A stretch of 64,000 nucleotides of DNA from Amborella trichopoda (GCF_000471905.2 NW_006499705.1:608202-672201); one strand, 5' to 3'. Shown: positions 21,336 through 34,445, counted from the first letter of the stretch. A program made the numbers and translations. The notes: generated from the letters alone by a model not told the origin.

Positions 21336-24300
21336 CACTATATAGAGTGAATTATCTTATTAAAGACCATCTCATACGCCTGACTCTCCCCTTCAAAAAC
21401 TCTCTTATTTCTCTCTTTCCATATCTCCCATAGAATTACTCCTCTAATAATTTGCTAAATAACTTTTCCAGTTTGAGGTAAAATTGGACATGCCAAGTTG
21501 GTAATAACTCTTAAGACAGGTTGGAGTAGAGCCAAAGAAACACTCATCTGTGAAAGAAACCAAGACCAAATATGATTGACAAAGGAGCAATGTATAAATA
21601 AATGGGCACCTGATTCACCATCATTCTTGCACATCAGACAAATGTTTAGTAGCACTTTACCTCTCTACACCAAATTATCAACAGTTAGAATCTTATTTTG
21701 CGCAGCAAGGGATTGTCTATTTCCAAACTTGAGCAGCTTGAGGTAGTGACCATCGCCATAAATCATGGAAGAGCAGTCTATACATGGATTTAATAGAAAA
21801 TTACCCATCACTCTCAATATCCCAACCACTTCATCTACAGCCAGAGGCTATATATATACACCATTCAACACCTCTAAAAGAGAGTTAAATTGGAAAAAAG
21901 ATCATCAGATATCCTATTGTAAGGAAGATTGACATTCCAAATTATTTCTTGCCCTCTTCTCTAAAAAATATCCAATACAAGGGCATTAGGATCATCCACC
22001 TTAGTAAATATATCAGGGAAAGTATATTTTAGCGGATAATTCGTTACCCATATGTAAAAGAAATATGTTCGTCACTTCCAATATTCCATCTCACATTGCG
22101 GTTAACCAGAGGTTTGCTAAAAAAGATAGCTTTCCAATATATTGAACTATTGCCACTACCATGTCTAGATCCAATCCACATGCCATATCTATTAGTTCCA
22201 TACTTAAAAGATAGCACCTGGTACCATAATTGATCATTTAACTAGAAGCTATGCCACCACCACTTACAAAGTAAGGCCTGATTCATGAAGCCAGTCCTCC
22301 TTGTTTCTCAGGTGTGCGCACTCTATCCCAACGGAGTAGGTGAAACTTTTTTGATTCATCCGAATATCCCCAAAGGAAGTTTTTCATCATCGTTTCTATT
22401 TTTTTTGCAACTGAAGAGGGGATTTGGATTATCGACATCTAGTAAATAAGTAAATTTGCCAAGCAAGACTTAAGTAACGTGATCCTTCCCTTGAGAGACA
22501 AATATTTGCCTTCCAAAGGTCCAGTTTAAACTGAATCCTCTGAATGACTTTATCCCACACCGACACCGGTAGCCTACCATCAGATAATGGCATACCCAGA
22601 TAAGTGATTGGGAAGTAGTCAATCTTACAACCCACTAGCCCAACAATCTCCAAAATCAAAGACTCATCACAATTTACCCCAATCACCGAAGTCTTATTAA
22701 AATTTACTTTAAGGCTCAAAGATACTTCACAACATCGTATCAATAAGGTAATATTACTGTTTTGGGTACTATTAGCCCCACAGAAAACAAGAGAATCATC
22801 TGCATATTGTAAATATGAAACACAAGGTCCTTGATTCGAAACTTTGAACCATGAGAAATTACCCCTACTTTCAACATTCCAAACAAGAAAGCTGAATCAT
22901 TCTGCATAGATGGTGAATAGGAAAGGAGATAGAGGGTCTATTTGTCATAGGCCTCTAGAAGCACTAAAAAAACCAAGTAGGACTACCCTTGTAAAGAATG
23001 GTAAAGTGGGTACAAGACAAGCATCCATAGATCTAACTTATCAACTTCTCCCCAAACGCCATATTTTTCATTGTCTCTATTAGGATGCCCCACTCCACTC
23101 TATCATATGCTTTTCCATATATTACTTGATAATCACCCTTGATTCTCCACTAACCACTCTAGAGTCGATACATTCTTGAGCAACCAGAGCACCATCAGTA
23201 ATCAGCCTATTTTGATATACGATGATTGTGGACTTAAAATAACCACAGGCAACACAACTTTCAACCTATCTGCAAGGACTTTCACAATAATTTTGTAGAG
23301 ACTAGACAATAAACTAATGGGCCTTAAGTCCCCCAAACCTACACTAACCGATTTTTTGGGAATCAAGGTAATATAAGTGGAATTCTCTCCTTTAAAGATC
23401 TCATCCCTACACATGAAATCTTTAACCATGGATATGAGCTCCCCACAAGTCAAATCCCAAAAGTTTTGGAAGAAGACTAATTGAAAATTATCCGGGTTTG
23501 GTGCCTTATCACCGGGTAAGGAGAACACTGCTTTATTTAATTCATCTAAAGAAATTTCCTTCTTAACTTCACTGGTAAGGTTTGCAGTTAAAACTTTGAA
23601 CCCCACTCTATGCATTTTAGGTGTGAAGTGCACTTCAGTAGCAAAGGTGTTCTTAAAATGGCTAACAATAATATAACATCTTTTATGCCATTGTTATCCT
23701 TAGGATCCATCACCAGAATAGTCAAACCCGATAAGTTATTTTACCTAGTCCGAGCATTGATAGTTGCATGAAAGAATTTGGTGTTGAGATCACATTCTTT
23801 GAGCCACTTATTTCTAGATCTTTGTTTCCAATAGACTTCTTCCATTCTAAGGCAATCTTGCAAAATTTTAAGTGTGCTGGACCTTTCAATCATTTGTTCC
23901 TCCGAAAAGACACCCCCAAAGTTTGGATGTTATTGTCAAGGATCTCCAACTCCATAAGAACTCCATCAATTTTGCCCTTAACATTATATCTACTATCTCT
24001 TTTCCACGCAATCAACTTATGCTTAATATTCAACAATTTCTTATGCAATTGGAAATCAAGAGATCCAAAGGAGATAGAATAGTCTCTATGACTTCCTTTT
24101 CTTATAACCAACCTATCTCAAATGTGAGAGGATTAGGTCCCCCCATAATATTACAGGTACTCAGCATTATGGGTGTATGATTCGAGGATAAGCGAGGCAA
24201 GGCTCTAACCGAAGCAAGAGGGAAGGCTCTAACCACTCCCCAGAGATGAGGAACCTATCCAATTTGGAAATGGATAGATGATTGGTACTTCTATTAGACC

Positions 24301-26410
24301 ACGTAAAGACCGTACCCGAAATCGATAAGTCTACCAAGGAGTTAGATTCAATGAACCTATTGAATAGTCTCATTGAAGCATTAATAGAACCCCTCGAAGA
24401 AGCTTCATCAGGCCAACGAACCAAATTGAAGTTCTCCCCCCCCCCCCCCCAAGAAAATAGGGAAATTAAATTCAAGCATAACATTGGACATATCATTAAT
24501 AAAACCCTCTTTGAGAGATGCGAGTTAGGTATATACACATTCATAAGACCCCAAAAAAAGCCTGAAACTGGTTCCTACAAACCCACTAATAAAAAGTTAT
24601 TTGTTAAATTTTTTTGAAAAGGAACCAAAACAATAGGGTCTCATAAAATCCAAATACCCCCTCCCGAAGCCCCTACTGAGTCAATACCCTAAAAGTCTAT
24701 AGCCCTTGAACCCCAAACTTCCCTAACCCCCAAGACAATGGGTTTTGAAAGTTTGGTCTCTTGCAAGATAACCACTGAGGGTTTAAACTTCCTAACTTAA
24801 AAAAAGAACATCTTCCTTCTGTTTGGGATCACCCAAACCCTTTACATTCCATGAAATAATATGCAGTAAAGAGGGGGGAAGAGGTAGAACTTGGACCATC
24901 CAAAAAGGGACCAAAATATACTTCCTCCAGCAATAGAGCCTCCTCCAGAGCGGAAGACTCCTATGTCGAAGAGGTTGATTCACTACTGACCTCCAGGAAA
25001 TCAGCATATGAGAAAGAGACATGACTAGGAGTAGCTCTCCTAAAAGCGCCTCCATGAGCCACTAGCCTTGCTGAAAATCTGGACGCTTTGAGTTCTCCTT
25101 TGCCTTTAATGCTCTTTGCAGCTGCTTTGATAGGAGTGAACCACCTTCTCCTTCCCAGTAAGCTTCTTCTTGTCCCCTGCCTCCACTGAGTCCGATGACT
25201 TAACCTTCTTCTTTTCCAAGGCCTCATTCTTCTTTTTGTCAAGAATATCTTGATAAAAGACACCAGTAGGTACTTCAAAATCAAACCCCATATGCGTTAC
25301 TCTTCCTTCTTCTGCATCCCTAGTTTGGTTGAATTCATCCGGTACAACAACAACTGATACAACTTCCGCCTCGCCATATAAGTTTACTTCAGTTGGTGCT
25401 GCAACAATGTTAGCATGTGGAAGGAACAGTCTCGGATGGTTCTCTTGGTGGGGGTGAGACCTCTGCCTCCACCACAACGAACTCAAGATCACCATACTAG
25501 TTGCAATCAGGGAGACTCCTCCTCCTCCTTGACTACCTCCGCACCGCACCACACCCTGTATCTCGTCAACATCTTCCATAGCAAATTGATCATCATCCTC
25601 ATTCATCCACTAGCAGATGAATCTCATCGCCAGGTTCTACTACCACAATAGCCAGTGGATTAATCTCTAGCGGATCAAAAGAAGGATTCTTGTTGTCTGA
25701 CAGTAAAAAAGTAGATACATGATATCCTTCCAAAGACATACCCATAAAGAAACCCCAAAGAGAAGACGATTTGCAACTGCGAGTAAGGCCAGAGCACAAA
25801 CAAAAGATCCCAAGGTTTCTCGTCTCCTGCCACCAAGGGCAGCTGTTCTAAATTTAGAAGGGTATATTTAGGAGATTTAGAAAATACCACTCACAAAAGG
25901 AAATCTGCAGAGAAGCAAGGATAACATTAGGCGGTGCACAGATTTCCAGGGAAATGGTATTACCATCTATCAATTGTACACCGCCATCCCTATTCTCAAC
26001 AGAGTAGAGATCTCTCGGGACTGATGCAGGTCCTGCAGGAACATCCAAACAAAGTGAACCTTAAAATGCCACCCGAAACAGACTCTCCTACTTCCCACAT
26101 TACATCGCAAACTATGAAAATCCCTCCCAAGAATCTGGGATCCACCTCTTCTTGAATTTCAAAAATTTGTTAATGATTTGTTGTAACTACTCTTTTTTGT
26201 CAAATTGTCATTTTTCCCACTTTCGGCGACCCCCAGTCAACTTTCGGGCTGGTTCTAGAACCTGAACTAGGGTCTCGTGTACCTGTTTATGACAATGAGC
26301 AACAACATTCCATCCTTCCTCTTCTTTCGCAGCACGAGATTGGTGAAGATCGTTTGATTTGGACTTACCTAGTTTTTCACCTTCCACATTACATGCCATA
26401 TTAGAGTGGA
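21336..26410 (-). mobile_element. L1-type LINE, ORF1 and ORF2, decayed
   Basis: The longest LINE here. From high to low: ORF1 remnants (26399 to about 25100), including an FDFEVPTGVFYQDILDKKK stretch shared with the LINE fragment at 56530-57578; start of ORF2 endonuclease near 24870 (IISWNVKGLGDPKQKEDV); endonuclease end at 24167-24544 (GTVFTWSN, SKLDRFLISGEWL); reverse transcriptase at 23202-23633 (DKAPNPDNFQLVFF, LIPKK, LRPISLLSSLYKIIVKVLA); catalytic YADD at 22795-22806; a zinc-binding CLMC-HLFIHC segment at 21455-21655; and an IWKERNKRVFEGES end near 21370. The terminal RNase H domain of the other copies is absent, so the 3' end is lost. Multiple stops and frameshifts are present, including a 15-C run at 24436-24450. 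No poly(A) or target-site duplication was found. Confidence 0.88.
25100..26399 (-). pseudogene. LINE ORF1 remnant
   Basis: Broken over several frames: pieces start at 26399, 26048, 25890, 25799 and 25606. The last piece is acidic, then lysine-rich (EALEKKKVKSSDS, GDKKKLTGKEKV), as in the linker before ORF2 in plant L1 elements. Plant L1 ORF1 proteins bind RNA through a nucleic-acid-binding domain and zinc knuckles; the knuckle is not clear here. Confidence 0.6.
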
Positions 26411-26560
26411 ATTGGGCCAGTTAAGGATGCACCATTGATCAAATGTTCAACAAAAAAAAAAAAATCGATGCACTAGTGATTATGGTTCACAAAAAACAAG
26501 AAAAAAAAAAATGGATGCACCAATAATTATGGTTAAAAAAAAAAAAAAGAGAACTTCTCA
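26411..26560. repeat. Imperfect tandem repeat with A runs
   Basis: Three units of about 45-55 bp, each with a gatgcac-a-t-at-atggtt word followed by an A run of 11-14. The first (gatgcaccattgatcaaatg) matches 3755-3785. It abuts the 5' end of the LINE. Confidence 0.6.
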
Positions 26561-26815
26561 GACTTCTTTGAGGGGAAATGACATAGTCAAACCCCTTAAT
26601 TTTTCATAGAAGGGTTTGGAATATTTGCGACCTTTGTATGAGCAAGGATATGATCCGTAGATAAATTAGACTTTGTGAATTGAACAAGTTTATTATTATA
26701 TGTATTTGTTAGAGATTGTGATATGCAAAATCAGCATCCCATAGCAATTCTACCATAAGTAGGGTGGAGATGAGGTAAAGGAAATAGAATTAACTATATT
26801 AATAGTCTTTATTAT

Positions 26816-27288
26816 GGAAAATGCTGGTATATGCCCACTAGCTCACAGCTGTATGTGAGCCCAATGGCCCAGATTGAGTCTGGGCCAATCCAATGATCAC
26901 AACTATATTTTGTATTTTAATTTTAATTTTCTATAAATCAAAATTATTTAAAATTTTGGATATGTATTCTTTAAAAATAGGAGAATCTAATAACATATCA
27001 AAAAAATAATTTGTAAAAAATAAATTGACCAAAATACTCATGAAAATTTTTAAGAGTATTTGTTATTAATTTATATTTTGTGAATTATTATTTTTAATAA
27101 TTTTATTAGGCGCACCTTGATGAAAAAAATAGATGCCTAAACTTTCATCTAATTTGGATTTGTAGAAAAAAAATTAAAATTAAAATATAAAATAAGGTTA
27201 TAACCATTAAAGCAGCCTACATTGAATTCGGGCCATTGGGCTTATATGTAGCTGTCAGTTAGTGGGGGAACTATACAAACATTTATCC
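26816..27288. mobile_element. TIR element, family 3 (473 bp MITE)
   Basis: The left end (ggaaaatgctggtatatg, later cacagctgtatgtgagccc-atggccc) and the inverted right end (ggataaatgtttgtatag, later gacagctacatataagccc-atggccc) pair over about 60 bp. Flanks tttattat and tttcttat match 7 of 8. No open frame. The superfamily is uncertain between Mutator-like and hAT. Confidence 0.65.
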
Positions 27289-27846
27289 TTTCTTATATAT
27301 CTTACGTTTGATATACGTGTCACATCTATGGGCTTTCTATTGGTCTGAGATTCAAAACTTTATACAATATATGGAATAAGAGAAGAAATAATGTGTACCC
27401 CTTATTTGGGGTCCCTATGCCGAAAATGTGACATTCATGTAGAGAGAGAGGCAGGGACCTCCTGCATGGAGAGACAAGAACTTCATACAAAGATAATTGA
27501 GCTTATTGTAAAGAGAAAATTTGTGATGGTGCCTCCTGCAAAGTGAGAGGTTGGTTTCTCGTAGAGAAGCAATTCCTATAGAAATTTTAGGTGGTATTTT
27601 CTTTTAGTGGGAGAAAGTCAATCGGAGATCGGCATATGAGGTCAAATGGGAGAGTTTTGTCTAAAAGGTTACTAGATTGGGTATTGTCAGAGGTAACTCT
27701 ATGTTCCAAAATCTATGTTATAACTCTTATCAATAAATTGGATTTCAGTTTGCCATGCCCATGGATGTAGTCTCTTTGGAGCAGATCATGTAAATCTTTG
27801 TATGCTTGTGGTGTATGTGTTTTATATTTTCATTACTACTTTTTAT
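27289..27846. other. Unassigned single-copy-looking DNA
   Basis: No gene, repeat or element recognised. Two related phrases, 'gggacctcctgcatgg' and 'ggtgcctcctgcaaag', lie about 85 bp apart. Confidence 0.4.
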
Positions 27847-28202
27847 GGAAAAAGTTTATATAGAGTCTAGGCTCTAAACAATCAAATTAGAGCCCACCTC
27901 AAAAATGTCACCAGAAGAGGTTGTTTTGATGCCCAAATATTCTCAAATTGATTATCTCGATATCAAGATGCATGGACATGAGAAAAGAATGGATTTCAAG
28001 TTTTGGAAATAATGCATCTTGTAACGCATTTTTTACCATCAATTTTCAAGATTTTCAAGTTTTTATAGATATGCTCTATCTACACTATATTTGAAGCTTT
28101 AAATTTTATAATTAAAGATGAAAATATATTTTAAGGCTCTCACAAAGATTTCCAGTATTGAAACCACATTTCTCGATATTATTTGAAGGTGCGGTTTACT
28201 TT

Positions 28203-30013
28203 TCTTTGACGAAAGTTACAAAATTTTATTAAAACAACTAGACAAAGGAGATTACATCAGAAGAGATAGAGAGAGAGGGCAAGGAAAGCCCACCTTTAGT
28301 AAGGGAATTAACAAGAGAGGTTGCTTCGCGGTACACATGAGAATAAGAAACCGTGAGGGAGGCTGAGATGTCAAAAATCTCCAGTCAAATAGAGCGAAGT
28401 TTCCAAAGGATGCGCATGTCCTTCTTGCACCAACCGATAACATTTAAGGAGTCACCTTATACTAAACAATATCGACCAAGGTTTCTAGAGATAAAGAGTT
28501 TCAGACCTTGTAGCAGCGAAGCCAGTTCCGCGTGATTCGTGGAAGCATGGCCAAGAGGACCAGCATAATAAAAGATGACCTCGTCCCGGCTATTGCGCAA
28601 AACCCCCCCAATCCCTGCTAAATCAGGGTTACCTAGCGAGCAGCCATCAAAATTCAATTTTAGACGCGCCTCCTCCAGGGGCGACCAAAACCTACAGGGT
28701 CTCATTTTGACTTTACCCAAAAGGAAGAGGTTGGGTAAATTTAGAATTACATCTGGAAGAGCAAGACCCCATTCTACCTTGGTGACCGAAAGCCAATGCC
28801 ATAAAGAGAGCTTAATGTTATCAATCAAGCATCGAGCATCAAAAAGACATACCCCTTCAGAAGTACGTTTATTTCGTTCTTTCCAAAGTTTCCAAAGGAC
28901 CGCCCCTCTATCAATTTGCCACACAATTCGGCCACCAGCAAGTAAATGAGGAAAGTCCAAATGAGAGACAATATCCACAACCAACAATGGGAGGACAGCT
29001 TGGATCCCCATTAAACTAAAAAACCAATACCATATATAAGAGGCAACGTTACAATGAATAAAAAGATCATCACCCGTTTCCGCATCCATTTAGCACATAA
29101 GACAAATATTAAATAAAACCTTACCTCTCTTAATCAAATTGTCTACAGTCAGAATCTTATTCTGGATGGCAAGCCAAATGAGGACTTGCACCTTATAAGG
29201 GATCGACCATTTCCAGATCTTGGGTGCAATAGGTAGCGACCACCGCCATCTATCATAAAAGAGTAATCTATAACAAGACTTAACTGAGAAAAGACCATCA
29301 CATTCAAGTTCCCAGGTGAGAACATACAGGTGATCCTGGGAGATGTAAACCTGGTCAAGAAGGCTCAGCAAATGTAGCCACTGGTTATAAGCCTCAACAC
29401 TAATGTGATTGTAAGGGAAGGTAATATTCCAACTTACATTACAGCCTGAACAATCCAACACTTCTGCAACCAAGGCATTCGGAAGGAGCACCTTAGTAAA
29501 GAGAAGAGGGAAATTCAACTTTAAAGAAACATCCCCTAACCACTTATGGTGCCAGAAAGAGGCTAACGTATCGTTCCCCACATTCCAATGAAAGTGGGAA
29601 GCAGTCATCGGTCTGCACCTATATATGGGCTTTCGCAAAGAAGAGGCTTCACTAGGACGGGCACCTTCAATCCACATATCAAATATGTATCTACCGTATT
29701 TAGAACTAAGGACCTCAACCCCAAAGCTGGTTAGGACAGTGAAAGATCCTCCACCACTATTTGCAGAGCAATGCCTCATTCATGTATTTAAGTTTGCGGA
29801 TACCCAAACCACCTTCACTCTTGGGGGTACACTCCCGATCCCATCTAAGCAGATGGAAATTGCGATCCTCATCAAAAGAGCCCCGTAGAAAATTGCGCAT
29901 CATCATTTCGATTTTCTTAATGATAGATGCTGGCATGTGGAGGAGTGACATTAGGTAAATTAGCAAGTTAGATAAACAAGATTGCAATAAGGTCACTTTG
30001 CCACCCAGAGAAC
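28203..30013 (-). mobile_element. 5'-truncated L1-type LINE with TSD
   Basis: Inserted in a family 1 MITE. The flanks gtgcggtttacttt (28189-28202) and gtgcactttacttt (30014-30027) match 12 of 14, a LINE-length target-site duplication. From high to low: end of the reverse-transcriptase region (29757-29996; SMPAS-like LLHMPASIIKKIEMMMRNFL, RWDRECTPKSEGGLGIR), the zf-RVT region (29090-29779; WKWSIPYKVQVLIWLA, LFNICLMC), and RNase H (28457-29089; LKLNFDGCSLGNPDLAGIGG, ASTNHAELASLLQGLKLF). The RNase H keeps the first Asp and the HAEL Glu. It is about 1.8 kb and begins inside ORF2, so it could not have moved itself. Confidence 0.85.
28457..29779 (-). pseudogene. LINE ORF2 C-terminal half (zf-RVT and RNase H)
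   Basis: Two long readings, 29779-29090 and 29089-28457, abut in the same frame, parted by one stop at about 29090: NICLMC then MDAETGDDLFIHCNVASYIW. They cover the connector, the Cys/His zinc-binding segment and RNase H (GIGGVLRNSRDEVIFYYAGP). The long open reading indicates that this copy is among the younger LINEs in the window. Confidence 0.75.
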
Positions 30014-30079
30014 GTGCACTTTACTTTAATTGTTTTGAACCTTGGTTCTATACAAACCGCACCCATGTTTTATTGCTTG

Positions 30080-30395
30080 CACCCGTATTATGGTTTGTAT
30101 GACTCATTTTATTTCTAATTGGTCAAACACACGATCCTTGTAGAATCCAACTTTCAAGGTTCCTGTTTTTGTGTATAGGATGGTTCTTGAATCCTAACAT
30201 TGTTATCACGGATATTTTGGAGGTCAAAAGTTCAGTTTCATGAATGAAACCTAGGGCTAGGTGGTCAGAGTGGCAAGGTTCATCAATATGTTTTGTTCCT
30301 ACTAAGGTCCCAAGTTAACATTGAGAAAGACAAAAAATATATAAAAGCAAATGAAATCTGTCTTCAAATTTTTGTGGTTTTAGTTTTGGAAAATG
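30080..30395. other. No feature seen
   Basis: AT-rich DNA without repeat or coding signal that I recognise. Confidence 0.4.
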
Positions 30396-30780
30396 TGTTG
30401 ATAGGGCCGCTGCCCTATCAAAATAAATAAAGCATCACCTCAAAAGTCACCGAAAATTGCAGTTATGGCATCAGAAAACCTTCATCTTGGCCTTGACCAT
30501 TATGGTTGTGAAAAAAAAAAAAGGGTTTCAAGCCTTCAGAATAGTATATGCTATAAAATACCCAAACCATCCATTTTGCCCTAAAAATAGGCGTTCACAG
30601 ATCCACAAGCTCTGTACCATTTCTTGAGCTTCAAATTTTATAGTCGGCATTGGAATTTGATATTAGAGCTATTATGGAGATTTCTAATATCCAAAGTACT
30701 TTCAAGATGCAGATTTGAAGTGAGGCTTTACTTTATTTTTAGCCTAGCATTATAGAAACTGCGCCCTTTAATTTTTTATT
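30396..30780. mobile_element. Family 1 MITE, subfamily b
   Basis: Aligns with 36915-37280 along nearly its full length. Shared words are tatcaaaataa-taaagc-tcac, attatggttgtgaaaa, 'gagcttca' and gaggctttactttgt or -ttat. Left and right ends both carry an aaagc-tcacct or aggtgaggctttact inverted word. No coding content. Confidence 0.6.
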
Positions 30781-31154
30781 TATTTTTAAACCCAAATCAA
30801 GTCTAGATAGCTACTTTTTGTTAAAGAAGTGGCTAATTCCTTGTTTCCTTTTGTCCCAATGTAATTAATGCCTGATTTATAAGTTGTAATATGTACATTT
30901 ATGTAGTATAATGGAGTCCTACCAATTTCGTCCTGAACAAGTCAATGTTGTTTGATAAGTTAAAGACAATTGCCTGCATTCGACGCTCGCCCCTATTCCT
31001 AAGTTTGCATAATACTGGCCGTAATGCACCTGCAGGAGCATCTTGCATTTCTACTCCCTCGAGCAAAAGACATATCTAGGAGGATTTCTCAATCTGAAAA
31101 TTTTGAATTCTTTATAAAATCAACATATGGGTATTTTCATTAAGGATTAATTAT
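30781..31154. other. No feature seen
   Basis: No gene or repeat recognised between two elements. Confidence 0.4.
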
Positions 31155-34100
31155 TATTATTAGGACCCGGTATCTATGCGGCCAAGCCTGTATACGTAGA
31201 AACACGGGCCTCTTAGGAAATATATTTTAGAGATGGATTTTAGGACTTAATTTTTAAGGACATATAATCTCTACCAAGGAGATCATGAATATAAAAAAAT
31301 AGGTAAATTTTAAAAACTCAAAACAATAAAATTTTTTTGACAAATGTTATCAAATTTTATTGCCAAACTAGGATACGGCTACATTACTCACTCATTACAT
31401 CATTCAAAATAGAAACATAATCCATAGAAATTCCTCTTTTAGCAAGTCCATCAGCAACACCGTTCGATTATCTAAAGACATGATGGAACGATAAAGATAA
31501 ATCCCCTTCCAAATTAACCACTTGTACCTAGATCGACCGCATCAGCCAGGGGACTCTTTGTTCCTTTACACCACCTAATCACATTTTGGGAATCACCTTC
31601 GACCATTATACAATGACCTAGATTCATGGCTTTAATAAAAAAGTAATCCTTTGAGCAAGGCTTTGAACTCAGTTATGTTGGCCGTGACAATTCCAATAGG
31701 TCCGGCATAAGCAAGAATAATTGATCCAGTCCAATCTCTTACCACACTTCCAATACCAGTACTACCCGAATTACCGAGGGAGCTACCATCAAAGTTTAGC
31801 TTTAAACAACCTTGTACAGGGGGTAACCATCAACCAACCGGTCTTGTCCTAACACTCTTATAGAAGACCAAATCGGCTAGATTAAGTCGCACATCGATCT
31901 CGCTAAAACCTCTCCCATCATTAGTGACTGATAGCCAGCTCCATATCGTATGAATAATATGTTGAATGAGACCTACATAGGAAAGGCTAATTCCTTCAAA
32001 AGAACGTATATTCCATTCTTTCTATAATTCCCACCACACAACTCCTCTTACAATTTGCTAAATCATTGCCCCCAATTTAGGTAAAGCCAGAAATACTAAC
32101 TGAGAGATTATACCCAAAATACTTTGAGGTAGAGCCACACTGAAGCCTAGCGTACCAAAGAAAAAGTTCCATATGTTCGTTACATAGCGACAATGAAAAA
32201 GCAAGTACGAAATCGACTCCCCATCCTCTTTACACATCAGGCACACATTTGGCAAAACCTTTCATCTTTTAATGAGATTATCAATGGTAAGAACCTTATT
32301 TTTCCCTACCAACCAAATAAAATACTAAACTTTATGAGGAATGAGCCATTTCAAATTTGAAAAATTTGGAGCAAGGACCACCTGTGGCAATCGTGGAACA
32401 AGAGGGAATACATGGCTTTTACCGAAAAAAGATTATCCTTATTGTGCTCCCAAATCACCTCATCACCAATGTTATTGAACAACACCACCTCTTGTAATTG
32501 TGACAACAAGATCGAGACCTATGCCACAAAATAGTCATTAACACGATTATAAAAAAACTGGATATCCCATGGTACCTGCTCTCCAACAACCTGATAGGTT
32601 TCACATATCAAAACATTAGGGAAAGAGGCCTTAGCAAATACATTAGGGAAAGAAATCTTCAAAGGGCTATAACCTAGCCACTTATGGTGCCAAAACGGAA
32701 CTAAAGTGCCATTCCCCACACACCATCTGATATCTCTATGTAGATAAGCTTTGAACAGAAAAATATCTTTCCAAAAGACAAACCTTGATGCACTTCTTCT
32801 ACCTCCAATCCAAACTCCAAACCTATCAATGTCATAGTTTGCAATAAGAACATTACACCAAAGCTGATCTTTGAACAACAAAATATGCCACCACCACTTT
32901 GTCAACAAAGCCTAATTCATCAAAGTCACTCTTCGAATACTAAGACCTCATTCATATTTAGGGGTACACACTCTATCCCATATTAACAAATGATATTTCC
33001 TATTCTCCTCAAAAGACCCCCATAGAAAACTATATATCATCTTCTCAATTTTCTTGACTATACTTGCTGGCATTTTCAAAAGAGACATCTGATAAATGGG
33101 TAAGTTTGCCAAGCATGACTTAACCAAAGTCATACGTCCCCCAAGCGACAGATACTTAGGTTTCCATAAATCCAATTTTGTTTGAGCACATTGAATTACT
33201 CTGTCCCATACAGAAGTAGGAAATCCAGAATTGGAAATAGGACGCCTCAAAAAAATAATGGAGAATTTTTCCACTTTGCTTCCAAGAGTCATAGCCAGTT
33301 CCTCAGCCAGCCCTCCGCTGTAATTAACACCCATCAAAGAAGTTTTTGCAATACTTACTTTTAACCCCCACTGCTACCTCGCAACACCTTAGAAATCTGC
33401 CTATATATTCAATATATTCCTCCTTGGCCTCCGTAACGATAAGAGTATCATCTGCATACTGTAGATAAGAAATAATAGGACCGCCTTGCCTCACCTGAAA
33501 TCCCACAAAATTGCCCCTAGTAACCATATTAGATATCAGCAAGCTGAAACACTCTGCATAGATGGTGAATAAAAAAGGCGATAATGGGTCACCCTGACGG
33601 AGGCCTCTAGAGGAATTAAAAAAACCTTTGGGACACCCATCAATAAGAACAAAGAAATGAGCCAAGGATATGCACCCATAAATCCAGTTACGCCATTTAT
33701 CACCGAATCCCATGCACTTTAAAATTTCAAGCAAAATGTTTCATTCGACTCTGTCACATGCCTTTTCCATATCCAGCTTTATAACTACCCCTAGTTCCTT
33801 ACTTTCAATTATAGAATGGATGCACTCTTGGACAATTAAGTCACTATCAGTTATAAGCTTACTATGAATAAAAGCAGTTTGGGGTCCTGAAATGACATTA
33901 CTCAACACCTTTTTCAGACGTATTGCTAGCACCTTAGCAACAATTTTGTACAACCTGGTCAATAATGAAATAGGTCTGATATCTGAGAGATTCTTTATAA
34001 CTGTTTTTTTAGGAATGAGCGCAATGAAAGTAAAGTTAACCCCTTTAAATAATTCACCCCTCTCTAAAAAACTTTGCACCATAAGTAAGAAAATATTTGG

Positions 34101-34207
34101 ACCATTAGTTTCCATTGTTTTTAGATAGAACACCTACTTGCATCCATCTTTAAGATGGATCTTTTACACTTTCTGGACATATATGTAGAAATACGGTCCC
34201 GCTCGCA
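31155..34207. mobile_element. Family 4 TIR element split by a LINE
   Basis: Left part 31155-31324, right part about 34088-34207. Uninterrupted relatives are at 34515-34880 and 63460-63765. Typical words are 'ggacccggt-tctatgcggc', 'gtagaaa', 'ggattttaggacttaattttt', 'catggagatcat', 'aaacacctacttgc' and 'aaacaattttcctta'. In the relatives the two parts are only about 25 bp apart, so the LINE fills the gap. Confidence 0.65.
31325..34087 (-). mobile_element. 5'-truncated L1-type LINE
   Basis: Sits inside a family 4 TIR element. From high to low: reverse transcriptase (34133-33741: ALIPKKTVIKNLSDIRP, ISLLTRLYKIVAKVLAIRL, VVIKLDMEKACDRVE; 33734-33324: FGDKWRNWIYGCIS, SSRGLRQGDPLSPFLF, SYLQYADDTLIV with YADD at 33447-33458), connector (33337-32519), zinc-binding segment (32255-32058: NVCLMCKEDGES, YLLFHCRY), and RNase H (about 31850-31430, with LKLNFDGSSLGNS on the minus strand near 31790). 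A T run at about 31325 complements the short poly(A). It begins inside the RT domain, so it is truncated. Several frameshifts and stops are present. The target-site duplication is unclear in AT-rich flanks. Confidence 0.85.
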
Positions 34208-34445
34208 AGAAACAATTTTCCTTATTATTATTATCATAAAGATAGCAGTTTGAGAATTGGACAATATCAATCTAATCTTAAAATGTTATTCTTTAGATGC
34301 ACACACACACATATAGAGAAATAGAGAGCCTTGGCCCGAACTTTCTCCAGCTCGGCTCAGTCCTAGTTTGACATAGTCAAGCACATCTAGCCAGCAACCC
34401 TATTAAAAAATATTTCTTACTAGATAATCCCCAAAATCTAAAAGG

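Larger units (their letters stand above)
27847..30075. mobile_element. Family 1 MITE split by a LINE
   Basis: The left part (27847-28202) begins ggaaaaagtttatatagag and the right part (30014 to about 30075) ends with ggttctatacaaaccgc. Left-end gtctaggctctaaacaatca and the inverse of the right end (accaaggttcaaaacaatta) pair as terminal inverted repeats, so both halves belong to one element of about 420 bp. The LINE entered close to its right end. Confidence 0.65.

Noticed and set aside
24282-24617. Plus-strand open frame of 111 codons
   Set aside because: Shadow of the LINE endonuclease region on the other strand.
26411-26560. A runs as a LINE poly(A) tail
   Set aside because: They lie at the 5' side of the minus-strand LINE, so they cannot be its tail; they belong to a tandem repeat.
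28575-28949. Plus-strand open frame of 124 codons
   Set aside because: Shadow of the minus-strand LINE RNase H region.
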